From the NCBI GenBank assembly GCA_031272145.1, contig JAISUL010000043.1, forward strand, positions 1 through 35,546: 35,546 nucleotides of DNA. Direction: 5' to 3'. Shown in pieces: positions 6,132 through 14,030 of the stretch. Made by a program: the position numbers and the translations under genes. The notes under the pieces are model-generated. The model worked only from the letters and a program-made list of their open reading frames with translations, had not been told where the DNA came from and made no database searches. Origin of the DNA: Synergistaceae bacterium. GTDB lineage: Bacteria; Synergistota; Synergistia; Synergistales; Aminobacteriaceae. Each line of letters starts with the position of its first letter. The stretch's first letter is position 1.

Positions 6132-7811
6132 TTAGTTATTCATGGCCTCTATCAACTCGGCCAGGGCGGGGGTGCCCTTCAAGCCCTCATTTCCGTTGGC
6201 GTGGGAGAGAACGTCGTCTCCGTCGTTATCCCGCGCCTTGGGGTCAGCACCGGCTTTGAGCAGGATGGAGAGCGCCTTAGGATTGTTGTTGTGCGCGGCA
6301 CCCATCAATGGCGTAAAGCCGTCCATGCTCTTCGCGTTGACATTGGCACCGGCTCCCAGCAGGGCGGCGATCACATGGGTACTGTTGCCACAGGCAGCGG
6401 CCATCAAAGCCGTCTCGCCGTAAGTGTCCTTAGCGTTGACGTCAACTCCAGCTTTGAGCAGGAGAGAGATCACCTCAGGGTTATGGTTGAGCTCGGCGGC
6501 TAATGCTAAAGCTGTTCTGCCGTACTCGCCTTTCGCATTGAGATCAGCACCGGCCTTGAGCAGGACGGAGATCGCCTCAGGGTTGCTGTTGTACCGCGCA
6601 GCGTACAACAAGGCCGTCTCGCCGTTATTGTCTTTCGCGTTGACGTCTGCCCCAGCTTCGAGCAGGGCAGAGATCGCCTCAGGGTTGCTATTGGCGGCGG
6701 CGGCGCACATTAGGGCAGTCCAGCCCTCCTTAAAACAGCCAGCGCTCTTCGCCTCGACGTCTGCACCGGCTCTCAGCAGGACGGAGATCACCTCGGGGTT
6801 ACTGTTAAACTTAGCGGCACCCATCAAAGCCGTCAGGCCGTCAGGACTCCTAGCGTTGACGTCCGCCCCAGCCTTGAGCATGGCCGAGATCACCTCAGGA
6901 TTGCTGTTGAGCCCAGCGGCGGTCATAAAAGTTGGCACACCGTTCTTGTTCGTCACGTCGAGATCGGCTCCGGCATTGAGGAGTGCGGAGATCACCTCGG
7001 CATTGCGGTTGAACTCGGCGGCGATCATTAAAGGCGTCGAGCCGTTATTGCTCTTCGCCTCGATATTTGCCCCGGCTGCGAGCAGGACGGAGATCACTTC
7101 AGGGTTACTGCTATTTTTAGCGGCACCCATCAAAGCCGTTAAGCCGCCCTTGTCTCTCGCGTTAACGTCCGCCCCCGCTTTGAGCAGAACGGAGGCTACC
7201 TCAGGGTTGCTGTTGCCATAGGCGGCGAGCATCAAGGCCGTCACGCCGCCTCTGTCCTTCGCGTTGACGTCCGCCCCGGCCTTGAGTAAGACGGAGATCA
7301 CCTCAGGGTTGCAGTTGTTAGCGGCGGCGTACCGTAGGGGAACTCCACCGTTTTCGTCGCATGCGTCTACGTCTACCCCGGCTTTGAGCAGAACGGAAAT
7401 CACCTCAGGATTTCCGTTAGACTTAGCGGCGTACATTAAGGGCGTCCAGCCGTCGGCGCTCTCCGCGTTGGCATCTGCCCCTGCATTAAGCAGGACGGAT
7501 GTCACCTCAGGATTACTGTTACCAAGGGCTGCGAGCATCAATGCCGTCAGGCCGTTCGTATCTTTCGCGTTGACGTCCGCCCCCGCCTCGAGCAGAACGG
7601 AAATCGCTTCAGGGTCACTGTTATTAGCGGCGGCATATCGTAAGGGCGATCCGCCGTGTTCGTCACATGCGTCTACGTTGACGGGTGTGAGCACGGTATG
7701 CCAACCGCCACGCTGCATCTTGTAGACCCCGTCGTTAATAGCCTCTTTGATTTCCTGAGGCGTCCCGGTTCTGCAGAGTGCGATGAAGCCGTCAAGCAGC
7801 AACTTCGTCAT
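6132..7811 (-). CDS. Ankyrin-repeat protein (array member 1, 14 repeats, no signal peptide)
   Basis: This 559-residue protein is made almost wholly of ankyrin repeats. Residues 1-55 form a cap (TKLLLDGFIALCRTGTPQE, then a YKMQRGGWH insert) shared with its neighbours. About 14 repeats follow, most of them 34 residues long with the pattern TALMxAAxxNSNPEVISVLLKAGADVNAKDxxG. A C-terminal cap (LKGTPALAELIEAM) closes it. Repeat 9 holds an extra short loop (SAGCFKEGW). The long inter-repeat asparagine runs and the near identity of many repeats point to recent internal duplication. AGGAGG lies about 9 bases before the ATG at 7811. No signal peptide or membrane segment is seen, so it is probably cytosolic. 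It would be the last gene of the minus-strand array. Partner proteins are unknown. Confidence 0.88.
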   Translation of the reverse strand: MTKLLLDGFIALCRTGTPQEIKEAINDGVYKMQRGGWHTVLTPVNVDACDEHGGSPLRYAAANNSDPEAISVLLEAGADVNAKDTNGLTALMLAALGNSNPEVTSVLLNAGADANAESADGWTPLMYAAKSNGNPEVISVLLKAGVDVDACDENGGVPLRYAAANNCNPEVISVLLKAGADVNAKDRGGVTALMLAAYGNSNPEVASVLLKAGADVNARDKGGLTALMGAAKNSSNPEVISVLLAAGANIEAKSNNGSTPLMIAAEFNRNAEVISALLNAGADLDVTNKNGVPTFMTAAGLNSNPEVISAMLKAGADVNARSPDGLTALMGAAKFNSNPEVISVLLRAGADVEAKSAGCFKEGWTALMCAAAANSNPEAISALLEAGADVNAKDNNGETALLYAARYNSNPEAISVLLKAGADLNAKGEYGRTALALAAELNHNPEVISLLLKAGVDVNAKDTYGETALMAAACGNSTHVIAALLGAGANVNAKSMDGFTPLMGAAHNNNPKALSILLKAGADPKARDNDGDDVLSHANGNEGLKGTPALAELIEAMNN

Positions 7812-7828
7812 GCGAAAAACCTCCTAAT

Positions 7829-7862
7829 CTTAGTAGGGAGAACTAAGGGAAATGCTCCCCCT
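7829..7862 (-). other. Small hairpins between ankyrin genes 2 and 1
   Basis: GGGAG at 7836-7840 can pair with CTCCC at 7855-7859, and alternatively CTTAGT with ACTAAG around 7829-7847. These alternative weak stems lie directly upstream of the AGGAGG of ankyrin gene 1, like the stronger hairpins at the other two spaced junctions. Confidence 0.35.
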
Positions 7863-9342
7863 AATGCATCATGGCCTCTATTAACTCGGTTATGGCGTGG
7901 GTACCCTTCAACGTCTCGTTCTCGTTGGCGTAGGTGAGGACGCTATTGCCGTTGTTGTCCAACGCCTTGGGTGCGGCGCCGGCCTTAAGTAGGATGGAGA
8001 TCGCCTCAGAGCTGCGATTGAACTCAGCAGCGAGCATCAAGGTCGTTACGCCGTCATTGTTTTTCTCGTTGACATCTGCCCCAGCGTAGAGCAGGGCGGC
8101 GATCACCGTGAGGGATCTGTCCTTAGCGGCACACATCAATGCCGTCCAACCGCTGTTGTTTTTCGCGTTGACATCGGCCCCGGCCTTCAGTAAGACAGAG
8201 ATTACCTCGAGATCTGGGATGTCGGAGCTTACAGCGTACCACAAGGCCGTATTGCCGTCTTTGCCCTTTGCATTGACATCTGCCCCAGCTCCCAAAAGAA
8301 CGGAGAGCACAGGAGCATTGTTATGCCTAGCGGCATACAATAAGGGTGTCACACCGTCAGTGCTTTTTGCGTTAACATTGGCCCATGCTCCCAGGAGCGC
8401 GGATATTGCTGCAAGATTGCACTTGCAGGAGCGCATGGCGCACAACAATGCCGTCCAACCGCTAGTGCTTTTCGCATTAACATCTGCCCCTTCCTTCAGT
8501 AAAGTGAAGATCATAGGAAGGTTGTTGTGCTCGACGGCGCACATTAAGGCCGTCCAACCGTCAGTAGCCTTCATGTTGACATCTACTCCAGCCTTGAGCA
8601 GGGTAGAAAACACTTCAGGTCTACGGTTAATTTCAGCGGCTAATGCTAAGACAGTTCTGCCGTCATTACTCTTCGCGTTGATGTCTGCTCCAGCGTTGAG
8701 CAGGACGGAGACTACCTCAGAATTGCTGTTGCCTCCAGCGGCGCACATTAAGGCAGTCCAACCGTCCTTGTTCTTCGCCTTAACATCCGCCCCAGCATTG
8801 AGCAGTACGGAGATCAGCGCAGGGTTTTGGTTGTTTCCGGCAGCATCCATCAAAGTCGTGTTGACATCTATTATCCCTGCTTTGAGCAAAGTTGAGAGCA
8901 TATAGGTGTTGTTGTTTGCAACGGCGTGCCTCAAAACTGTGATGATATCTGCCCCTGCTTCGATGATGGCCGATAGTACGGCTGGGTGTCGGTCGTTCTC
9001 AACGGCGTACATCAAGGGCGTCCAGCCGCCATTGCTCTTAGCGTTGATACGTGCTCCAGCTTTGAGCAAGATGGAGAGTGTTTTAGGAAAGGGGTTGGAA
9101 TCGGCTGCGTACATCAAGGCTGTCTTGCCGTCATTGTCCTTCGCGTTGACATCTGCCCCAGCGCAGAGCAAGACGTAGACCGCCTCAGGGTTACTGTTGA
9201 ATGCAGCGGCATACATCAATGCCGTCGAGCCGCTGGTGCTCTTCGCATTGACGTCGCCCCCGACTTCGATAGCCTTCTGAATCTCCTGAGGCGTTCCGGT
9301 TTGACAGAGCTCGATGAATTTCGCAATCAACAACTTTCCCAA
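7861..9342 (-). CDS. Ankyrin-repeat protein (array member 2, about 13 repeats, degenerate start)
   Basis: The 493-residue frame has the shared opening (GKLLIAKFIELCQTGTPQEIQKAI) of the short-cap type, passing directly into DVNAKSTSG. About 13 repeats follow; the third and fourth (around residues 105-160) are eroded and have lost their loops. The C-terminal cap is LKGTHAITELIEAM. The start is uncertain: the position of the neighbours' ATG is a TTG at 9342 with GGGGG only one base away, and a TTG at 9333 has better spacing. The DNA is visibly less GC-rich than the flanking housekeeping genes (some 60-base stretches near 8461 are about 43% GC). Poor start, eroded repeats and lower GC suggest an older or decaying copy. 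Confidence 0.8.
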   Translation of the reverse strand: MGKLLIAKFIELCQTGTPQEIQKAIEVGGDVNAKSTSGSTALMYAAAFNSNPEAVYVLLCAGADVNAKDNDGKTALMYAADSNPFPKTLSILLKAGARINAKSNGGWTPLMYAVENDRHPAVLSAIIEAGADIITVLRHAVANNNTYMLSTLLKAGIIDVNTTLMDAAGNNQNPALISVLLNAGADVKAKNKDGWTALMCAAGGNSNSEVVSVLLNAGADINAKSNDGRTVLALAAEINRRPEVFSTLLKAGVDVNMKATDGWTALMCAVEHNNLPMIFTLLKEGADVNAKSTSGWTALLCAMRSCKCNLAAISALLGAWANVNAKSTDGVTPLLYAARHNNAPVLSVLLGAGADVNAKGKDGNTALWYAVSSDIPDLEVISVLLKAGADVNAKNNSGWTALMCAAKDRSLTVIAALLYAGADVNEKNNDGVTTLMLAAEFNRSSEAISILLKAGAAPKALDNNGNSVLTYANENETLKGTHAITELIEAMMH

Positions 9343-9376
9343 ACCCCCTAAACTCTATGCACAGTTTGACTCCAGC

Positions 9377-9850
9377 CTATCGATTCGCGGCCTCCGTCAG
9401 CTCGGCCAGGGCTGTGGTGTCCTTCAAATTATCGTTTTCGTTGGCGTAAGCTAGGACGCTGACTCCGTTGTTGTCCTTCGCCTTGGGGTCGGCGCCGGCT
9501 TTCAGCAGGGCCGAGATCACCTCGGGGTTGCCGTTGTACGCGGCGGCGAGCATCAAGGGCGTCCATTCGCCGGCCGTGGTATTTGTAACGGCGTTCACGT
9601 CGGCACCGGCCTTGATGAGTGCGGAAACAGCCCCAGGGTTGGGGTTGGAGGCAGCGGCGATGGTCAGGGGCGTCCAGCCGCCATTCGACTGTGCGTTAAC
9701 GTTGGCTCCGTCGGCAATGGCCTTCTGAACGTCCTCAGGCGTCCCGGCGGCGCAGAGCGCGATGAACAATTCATCCGCGCCCACGGCTGCGGCGATGCCC
9801 GCGCAGACAAGCGTGGCGAGCGCAACAACCAAACAAAGCGACTTTTTCAT
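9377..9850 (-). CDS. Secreted ankyrin-repeat protein (array member 3)
   Basis: This 157-residue protein begins with a clear signal peptide: KK, then the hydrophobic LCLVVALATLVCAGIAAA, with cleavage likely after AVGA. The mature part starts DELFIALCAAGTPEDVQKAI, which aligns with the cap of the cytosolic neighbours. Two full ankyrin repeats follow, the first with an inserted TNTTAGEW loop, and then the C-terminal cap (LKDTTALAELTEAAN). Export would place it in the periplasm or outside the cell. GGGAGG precedes the ATG by about 8 bases. It follows array member 4 by 15 bases and is very likely co-transcribed with it. Confidence 0.87.
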   Translation of the reverse strand: MKKSLCLVVALATLVCAGIAAAVGADELFIALCAAGTPEDVQKAIADGANVNAQSNGGWTPLTIAAASNPNPGAVSALIKAGADVNAVTNTTAGEWTPLMLAAAYNGNPEVISALLKAGADPKAKDNNGVSVLAYANENDNLKDTTALAELTEAANR

Positions 9851-9865
9851 GAATAAAACCTCCCG

Positions 9866-10426
9866 CTAATATTTTGCTGCCTTTATCAACTCGGCCAGGA
9901 CAGGGGGTACCTGCAAGGCCTTGTTCTTGGCGGCGTAGGACAGGACGCTGTTTCCGCTGGAGTCACGCGCCTTGGGGTCGGAGCCGGCTTTGAGCAGGGC
10001 GGAAATCACGTCGGGGTTTCTGTTGAACTCCGCGGCGTACATCAAGGGCGTCTTGCGGCCTGGGCCTCTCGCGTCCACGTCTGCCCTGGCCTTGAGCAGG
10101 ATGGACGTGGCCTCAAGGCTGCGGTTGTACCGCGCGGCGTACATCAGGGGCGTCAAGCCGCTGTAGTCCTTCGCATTGACGTTTGCCCCGGCCTTCAGCA
10201 GGGTCGACAGCACCTTGGGGTTGCTGTTGAACTCGGCGGCGTACATCAAGGGCGTCCGGCCGTTCATGTACTTCGCGTTGACGTCGGCGCCGGCGTCGAT
10301 GGCCTTCTGGACGTCCTGAGGCGTCCTGTTGCGGCAGATCGAGATAAATGCCTCCGTGCTAACGGCAGCGGCGGCGACGCCGGAGTAAACAAACATGGCG
10401 AGCACAACGAGCAGCAGTCTTTTCAT
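9866..10426 (-). CDS. Secreted ankyrin-repeat protein (array member 4)
   Basis: The 186-residue protein has an N-terminal signal peptide (KRLLLVVLAMFVYSGVAAAA, cleavage likely near AAA-VS). The cap that follows (TEAFISICRNRTPQDVQKAI) matches the rest of the array. Three ankyrin repeats starting TPLMYAA follow, then the C-terminal cap (VPPVLAELIKAAKY). It and member 3 are the only exported ones. AGGAGG precedes the ATG, and the stop codon of member 5 lies only 12 bases upstream, so members 5, 4 and 3 form a tight transcription unit. No membrane anchor or lipobox is seen. Confidence 0.87.
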   Translation of the reverse strand: MKRLLLVVLAMFVYSGVAAAAVSTEAFISICRNRTPQDVQKAIDAGADVNAKYMNGRTPLMYAAEFNSNPKVLSTLLKAGANVNAKDYSGLTPLMYAARYNRSLEATSILLKARADVDARGPGRKTPLMYAAEFNRNPDVISALLKAGSDPKARDSSGNSVLSYAAKNKALQVPPVLAELIKAAKY

Positions 10427-10438
10427 GAATAAGACCTC

Positions 10439-12025
10439 CTAGTTAGTGTGCGTAGACTGATAGCGGCTCATGGCATCTATCAGCTCGGCTATGACGGGGC
10501 TGCCTCTCAGCGCCCTGTTTGCGTTGGCAGCGGCGAGGGCGTCGTCTCCGTCCTTGTCCAGCGCGTTGGGGTCGGCGCCGGCTTTGAGCAGGATGGAGAT
10601 CGCCTCAGGGTTGCTGTTTTGCGTAGCGCACATCAATGCTGTCGTGCCGCGATTGCTCTTCACATTGACGTCGGCGCCGGCTTCCAGCAGAGCTGAGATA
10701 ACAGGGGCGCTGCTGCAATGGGCGGCAATCATCAAAATCGTCTCGTTGCGAATGTCCTTGACGTTGACGTCGGCGCCGGCTTCCAGCAGGACGGAGATTA
10801 TCTCGAGGCTGCGGTTGTACTGAGCGGCTAATGCCAAGGCCGTCCTGCCGTCCTCGTTCTTTGCGTTGACGTCGGCGCCGGCTTCCAGCAGGGTGGAGAT
10901 CACCTCGGGGTCTTTGTTGTATTTCGCGGCGTAAAACAGCGCCGTCTCGCCCATATCGTCGCGTGCATTTACGTCTGCACCGGCGTTGATCAGGGCGGAG
11001 ACCACGGCGGGGCTGCTGACGTCGGCGGCGAACGTCAGCGCAGTCCAGCCATTTATGACCTTTGCGTTGACGTCGGCTCCGGCGTCTATCAGGAGCGAGA
11101 ACACATCAAGGCCGTGCCTAAACTTAGCGGCAAGTATCAATGCCGTCAAATTCTCAGCGCTCCTGGCGTTTACGTCGACTCCGGCCTTGATCATGGCCGC
11201 TATCACCTCCGGGCCGCGGTTGGCTGCTAGGGCGGATACCAAAGGCAGCACGCCGTTATTGCTCCTAGCGTTGGGGTCGGCGCCGGCGTCCAGCAGAGCG
11301 AAGATAGCCTCTGGGTTGCTGCTGGAATCGATGGCGTCTCCCAGGGCCGTTGCGCCGTACTTGTCCTTCGCATTGACGTCGGCTCCGGCCTTTAGCAGCG
11401 TGGATATAACCTCGGGGTTGCTGTTATACTCGGCGGCTAGCATCAATGCCGTCCTGCCGCTCGGGTCACTCGCGTTGACGTCCGCGCCGGCGTCGAGCAG
11501 GGCTGTTATCACCTCCGTGTTGCTGTTGAAGCCGGCGGCAGTCATGAAAAGCGGCACGCCGTTCTTGTTCTTCACGTTGACATCGCCTCCGGCCTTGAGC
11601 AGGGCGGCCACAACCTCAGGATCGCGCTTGGACTCGACGGCGCACGACAAGGCCGTCCCGCCGTCGATGTTGTCCTTAACGTTCACGTCGGCTCCGGCCT
11701 TGAGCAGGGCGTAGATCACCTCAGGGCTGCGGTTAAACTCAACGGCGAGCCTCAAGGCCGTCCCGCCGTTCTTGTCCTTAGCGTCCACGTCGGCTCCGGC
11801 CTTGAGCAGGACGGAGATCACCTCGGAGTTGCTGTTGTTGGCGACGGCGTACCTCAAGGCCGTCCTGCCGCGCTTGTCGCATTCGTCCACGCCGACGGGC
11901 ACGTACTCGGGATGCGAACCGCCCTTAATCTTCTTATAGACACCGGTGTCGATGGCATCCTTGACCTCCTGAGGCGTCCCGGTTCTGCAGAGCGCGACGA
12001 AGTCATCAATCAGCAGCTTTTTCAT
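10439..12025 (-). CDS. Ankyrin-repeat protein (array member 5, 13 repeats)
   Basis: The 528 residues comprise the long-cap opening (KKLLIDDFVALCRTGTPQE plus a YKKIKGGSHPEYVPVGVDE insert), 13 ankyrin repeats of mostly 34 residues and the C-terminal cap (LRGSPVIAELIDAMSR). An eight-residue tail (YQSTHTN region) is found in no neighbour. There is no signal peptide. Repeats 4 to 8 are more diverged in their loops than those of member 1, and the gene looks more GC-rich than member 2. AGGAGG stands about 9 bases before the ATG at 12025. Confidence 0.88.
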   Translation of the reverse strand: MKKLLIDDFVALCRTGTPQEVKDAIDTGVYKKIKGGSHPEYVPVGVDECDKRGRTALRYAVANNSNSEVISVLLKAGADVDAKDKNGGTALRLAVEFNRSPEVIYALLKAGADVNVKDNIDGGTALSCAVESKRDPEVVAALLKAGGDVNVKNKNGVPLFMTAAGFNSNTEVITALLDAGADVNASDPSGRTALMLAAEYNSNPEVISTLLKAGADVNAKDKYGATALGDAIDSSSNPEAIFALLDAGADPNARSNNGVLPLVSALAANRGPEVIAAMIKAGVDVNARSAENLTALILAAKFRHGLDVFSLLIDAGADVNAKVINGWTALTFAADVSSPAVVSALINAGADVNARDDMGETALFYAAKYNKDPEVISTLLEAGADVNAKNEDGRTALALAAQYNRSLEIISVLLEAGADVNVKDIRNETILMIAAHCSSAPVISALLEAGADVNVKSNRGTTALMCATQNSNPEAISILLKAGADPNALDKDGDDALAAANANRALRGSPVIAELIDAMSRYQSTHTN

Positions 12026-12047
12026 GCATAAAACCTCCTAGTTCTAA

Positions 12048-12073
12048 TAGGGGGACATTGACTGCCCCCCCTA
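12048..12073 (-). other. Intergenic hairpin between ankyrin genes 6 and 5
   Basis: TAGGGGG and CCCCCTA arms (7 bp) flank a loop containing GACTG. A second small GGGG/CCCC stem follows at 12081-12093. There is no T run on the minus strand, so it is more likely a processing or stability element than a terminator. The loop resembles the one at 13181-13187. Confidence 0.5.
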
Positions 12074-12095
12074 GGGAATAGGGGAAACGCCCCCG

Positions 12096-13148
12096 CTAGC
12101 GGCTCATGGCGTCTACCAGCTCGTCTATGATAGGCGCGTCTCTGAATGTCGAGTTTGTCATGGCGTTGGCTAGGGCGTCGTTCCCCCTTTCGTCCAGCGC
12201 GTTTGGGTTGGCGCCGGCCTTGAGCAGCATGGAGATCGCGTCGGGGGAGCCGTTGTGTCCGGCGCTCATCAATGGCGTTACGCCCCTATTGCTCTTCGCG
12301 TTGACGTCGGCGCCGGCGTCGATCAAGAGGGAGACCACGGCGGGGACGTTGAAGTGTGCGGCGGTCATCAACGCCGTCTCGCCGTAAATGTCCACCGCGT
12401 TTGGGTCGGAACCGGCCTTGAGCAGGACGGAGACCACCTCGGGGTTGGGGTTGTTGTCAGCGGCCAATGCCAATGCCGTCCTGCCGTACTCGCCCTTTGC
12501 GTTGATATCCGATCCGGCTTTGAGCAAGGCGGAGATCACCTCAGGGCTGCTGTTGCGCCGCGCGGCGCACAACAGGGCAGTCTCTCCGCTATAGTCTTTC
12601 GCGTTGACGTCTGCCCCGGCTTCGAGCAGGGCTATGGTTACCTCGTGGTTGCTGTTGAACTCGGCTGCGTACAACAAAGCTGTCAGGCTCCTACTGTCCT
12701 TCGCATTGACGTCAACCCCGGTATTGAGCAGGACGGCGATAACCGCGGAGTTGCTGTTGCGCGCGGCACCCATTAAAGGTGTCTGGCCGCTCTTGTTTGT
12801 TGCGTTGACGTCGGCTCCGGCTTTCAGCAGGACGGAGACCACCTCAGGGTTGTCGTTGGCATATGCGGCGAGCATCAATGCCGTCACGCCTACAGTGTCC
12901 TTCGCGTTGACGTCAGCGCCGGCATTGAGCAGGACGGAGATCACGTCGGGGTCGCGGTTGTTGTTGGCGGCGCACCTTAAGGGCGTTCCGTCGCGCTTGT
13001 CGCACGCGTTTACGTCGACGGGCGCGAACACTGGGTGCGAATCGCCCTTAGTCTTCTTGTAAACCCCGGAGTCGATGGCCTCCTGAACCTCCTGAGGCGT
13101 CCCGATTTTGCAGAGCTCGGTAAAGTCATCAATCAGCAGCTTTTTCAT
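12096..13148 (-). CDS. Ankyrin-repeat protein (array member 6, 8 repeats)
   Basis: The 350 residues consist of the long N-terminal cap (KKLLIDDFTELCKIGTPQE, with the insert YKKTKGDSHPVFAPVDVNA), eight ankyrin repeats and the cap FRDAPIIDELVDAMSR. The third and seventh repeats are one residue shorter (33). It most resembles member 7, and the two may be the most recent duplicates: the caps end in almost the same IIDEL(V/I)DAMSR. No signal peptide. AGGAGG lies 9 bases before the ATG. Confidence 0.88.
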   Translation of the reverse strand: MKKLLIDDFTELCKIGTPQEVQEAIDSGVYKKTKGDSHPVFAPVDVNACDKRDGTPLRCAANNNRDPDVISVLLNAGADVNAKDTVGVTALMLAAYANDNPEVVSVLLKAGADVNATNKSGQTPLMGAARNSNSAVIAVLLNTGVDVNAKDSRSLTALLYAAEFNSNHEVTIALLEAGADVNAKDYSGETALLCAARRNSSPEVISALLKAGSDINAKGEYGRTALALAADNNPNPEVVSVLLKAGSDPNAVDIYGETALMTAAHFNVPAVVSLLIDAGADVNAKSNRGVTPLMSAGHNGSPDAISMLLKAGANPNALDERGNDALANAMTNSTFRDAPIIDELVDAMSR

Positions 13149-13174
13149 GCATAAAACCTCCTAGCTTTATAAAG

Positions 13175-13193
13175 GGGGGCACCGACTGCCCCC
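13175..13193 (-). other. Intergenic hairpin between ankyrin genes 7 and 6
   Basis: GGGGGC and GCCCCC form a 6-bp stem around the loop ACCGACT. Position and loop are like those of the hairpin at 12048, which suggests that hairpin, ribosome site and gene were duplicated as one unit. Confidence 0.5.
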
Positions 13194-13210
13194 TAGGAAA
13201 AACGCTCCCG

Positions 13211-13858
13211 TCAGCGGCTCATAGCGTCTATCAGCTCGTCTATGATTGGCGTGCCTCTGAAGGCCAAGTTACTGGTGGCGTAAGCTAGAGCGTCGTTCCC
13301 GTCCTTGTCCAGTACGTTTGGGTTGGCGCCGGCCTTGAGCAGCAGGGAGATCACCGTGGGGTGGCGGTTGTACCGCGCGGCGTGTGACAGGGCTGTCAAG
13401 CCGTTCTTGTTCTTCGCGTTGACGTCAACCCCGGCATCGAACAGTGCGGCGATAACCGCGAGGTTGCTGTTGTGCGTCGCGCCGACCAAAGGTGTCTGCC
13501 CGTTATCGTCTTTTGCGTTGACATCTGCTCCGGCTTTCAGCAGGACGGAGACCACCTCAGGGTTGTTGCCATAGGCGGCGAGCATCAAGGCCGTCACGCC
13601 GCTACGGTCCTTCGCGTTGACGTCCGCGCCGGCATTGAGCAGGACGGAGATCGCCTCGGGGTTGCGGTTGTTAGCGGCAGCGTACCTCAAGGCCACCCCG
13701 CCGCGCTTGTCGCATGCGTCCACGCCGACGGGCACGTACTCTGGATGCGAACCGCCCTTAGTCTCCTTGTATATCCCGGCGTCGATGGCCTCTTGAATCT
13801 CCTGAGGCGTCCCGGTTTTGCAAAGCGCGATGAAGTCATCGAGCAGCAGCGTTTTCAT
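13211..13858 (-). CDS. Ankyrin-repeat protein (array member 7, 4 repeats)
   Basis: The 215 residues carry the long cap (KTLLLDDFIALCKTGTPQE, insert YKETKGGSHPEYVPVGVDA), four ankyrin repeats and the cap FRGTPIIDELIDAMSR. It is the shortest cytosolic member. It is the first gene after an intrinsic terminator, so it is either the head of the main array transcript or reached by read-through from member 8. GGAGG lies 9-10 bases before the ATG at 13858. No clear promoter could be assigned between terminator and start. Confidence 0.87.
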   Translation of the reverse strand: MKTLLLDDFIALCKTGTPQEIQEAIDAGIYKETKGGSHPEYVPVGVDACDKRGGVALRYAAANNRNPEAISVLLNAGADVNAKDRSGVTALMLAAYGNNPEVVSVLLKAGADVNAKDDNGQTPLVGATHNSNLAVIAALFDAGVDVNAKNKNGLTALSHAARYNRHPTVISLLLKAGANPNVLDKDGNDALAYATSNLAFRGTPIIDELIDAMSR

Positions 13859-13881
13859 GGGTGCTACCTCCTATAAGATAG

Positions 13882-13912
13882 AAAAAATATCGGGAGCCGT
13901 GCAACTCCCGAT
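13882..13912 (-). terminator. Rho-independent terminator between ankyrin genes 8 and 7
   Basis: On the minus strand an 8-bp perfect stem (ATCGGGAG/CTCCCGAT, 8-base loop) is followed by ATTTTTTC. It lies about 120 bases after the stop of member 8 and 25 bases before the start of member 7. It would either end the member 8 transcript or attenuate expression of the seven-gene array. Confidence 0.75.
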
Positions 13913-13947
13913 TGTTCCAAAAGCCCAAGGGCTCCATGCCTCCAGCC

Positions 13948-14016
13948 GCAAAACAGCGCAAACGCCGTCCGCATGCCCAATAGGCTGGCGTGGGATGATC
14001 TGTTTGCGCTGTTTGC
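13948..14016. repeat. Long inverted repeat between ankyrin genes 8 and 7
   Basis: GCAAAACAGCGCAAAC (13948-13963) is the reverse complement of GTTTGCGCTGTTTGC (14002-14016) apart from one extra A. The 38-base interior holds no reading frame. It could be a strong RNA hairpin at the end of member 8 or a remnant of a small mobile element. Confidence 0.65.
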
Positions 14017-14030
14017 CGCCCTACCCCATG

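Noticed and set aside
6142-13876. Long plus-strand open frames across the ankyrin region, with repeating SAPALSRTEITSG-type translations
   Set aside because: They are antisense mirrors of the 102-base ankyrin repeats. They lack ribosome sites and their periodic sequence follows exactly from the minus-strand code.
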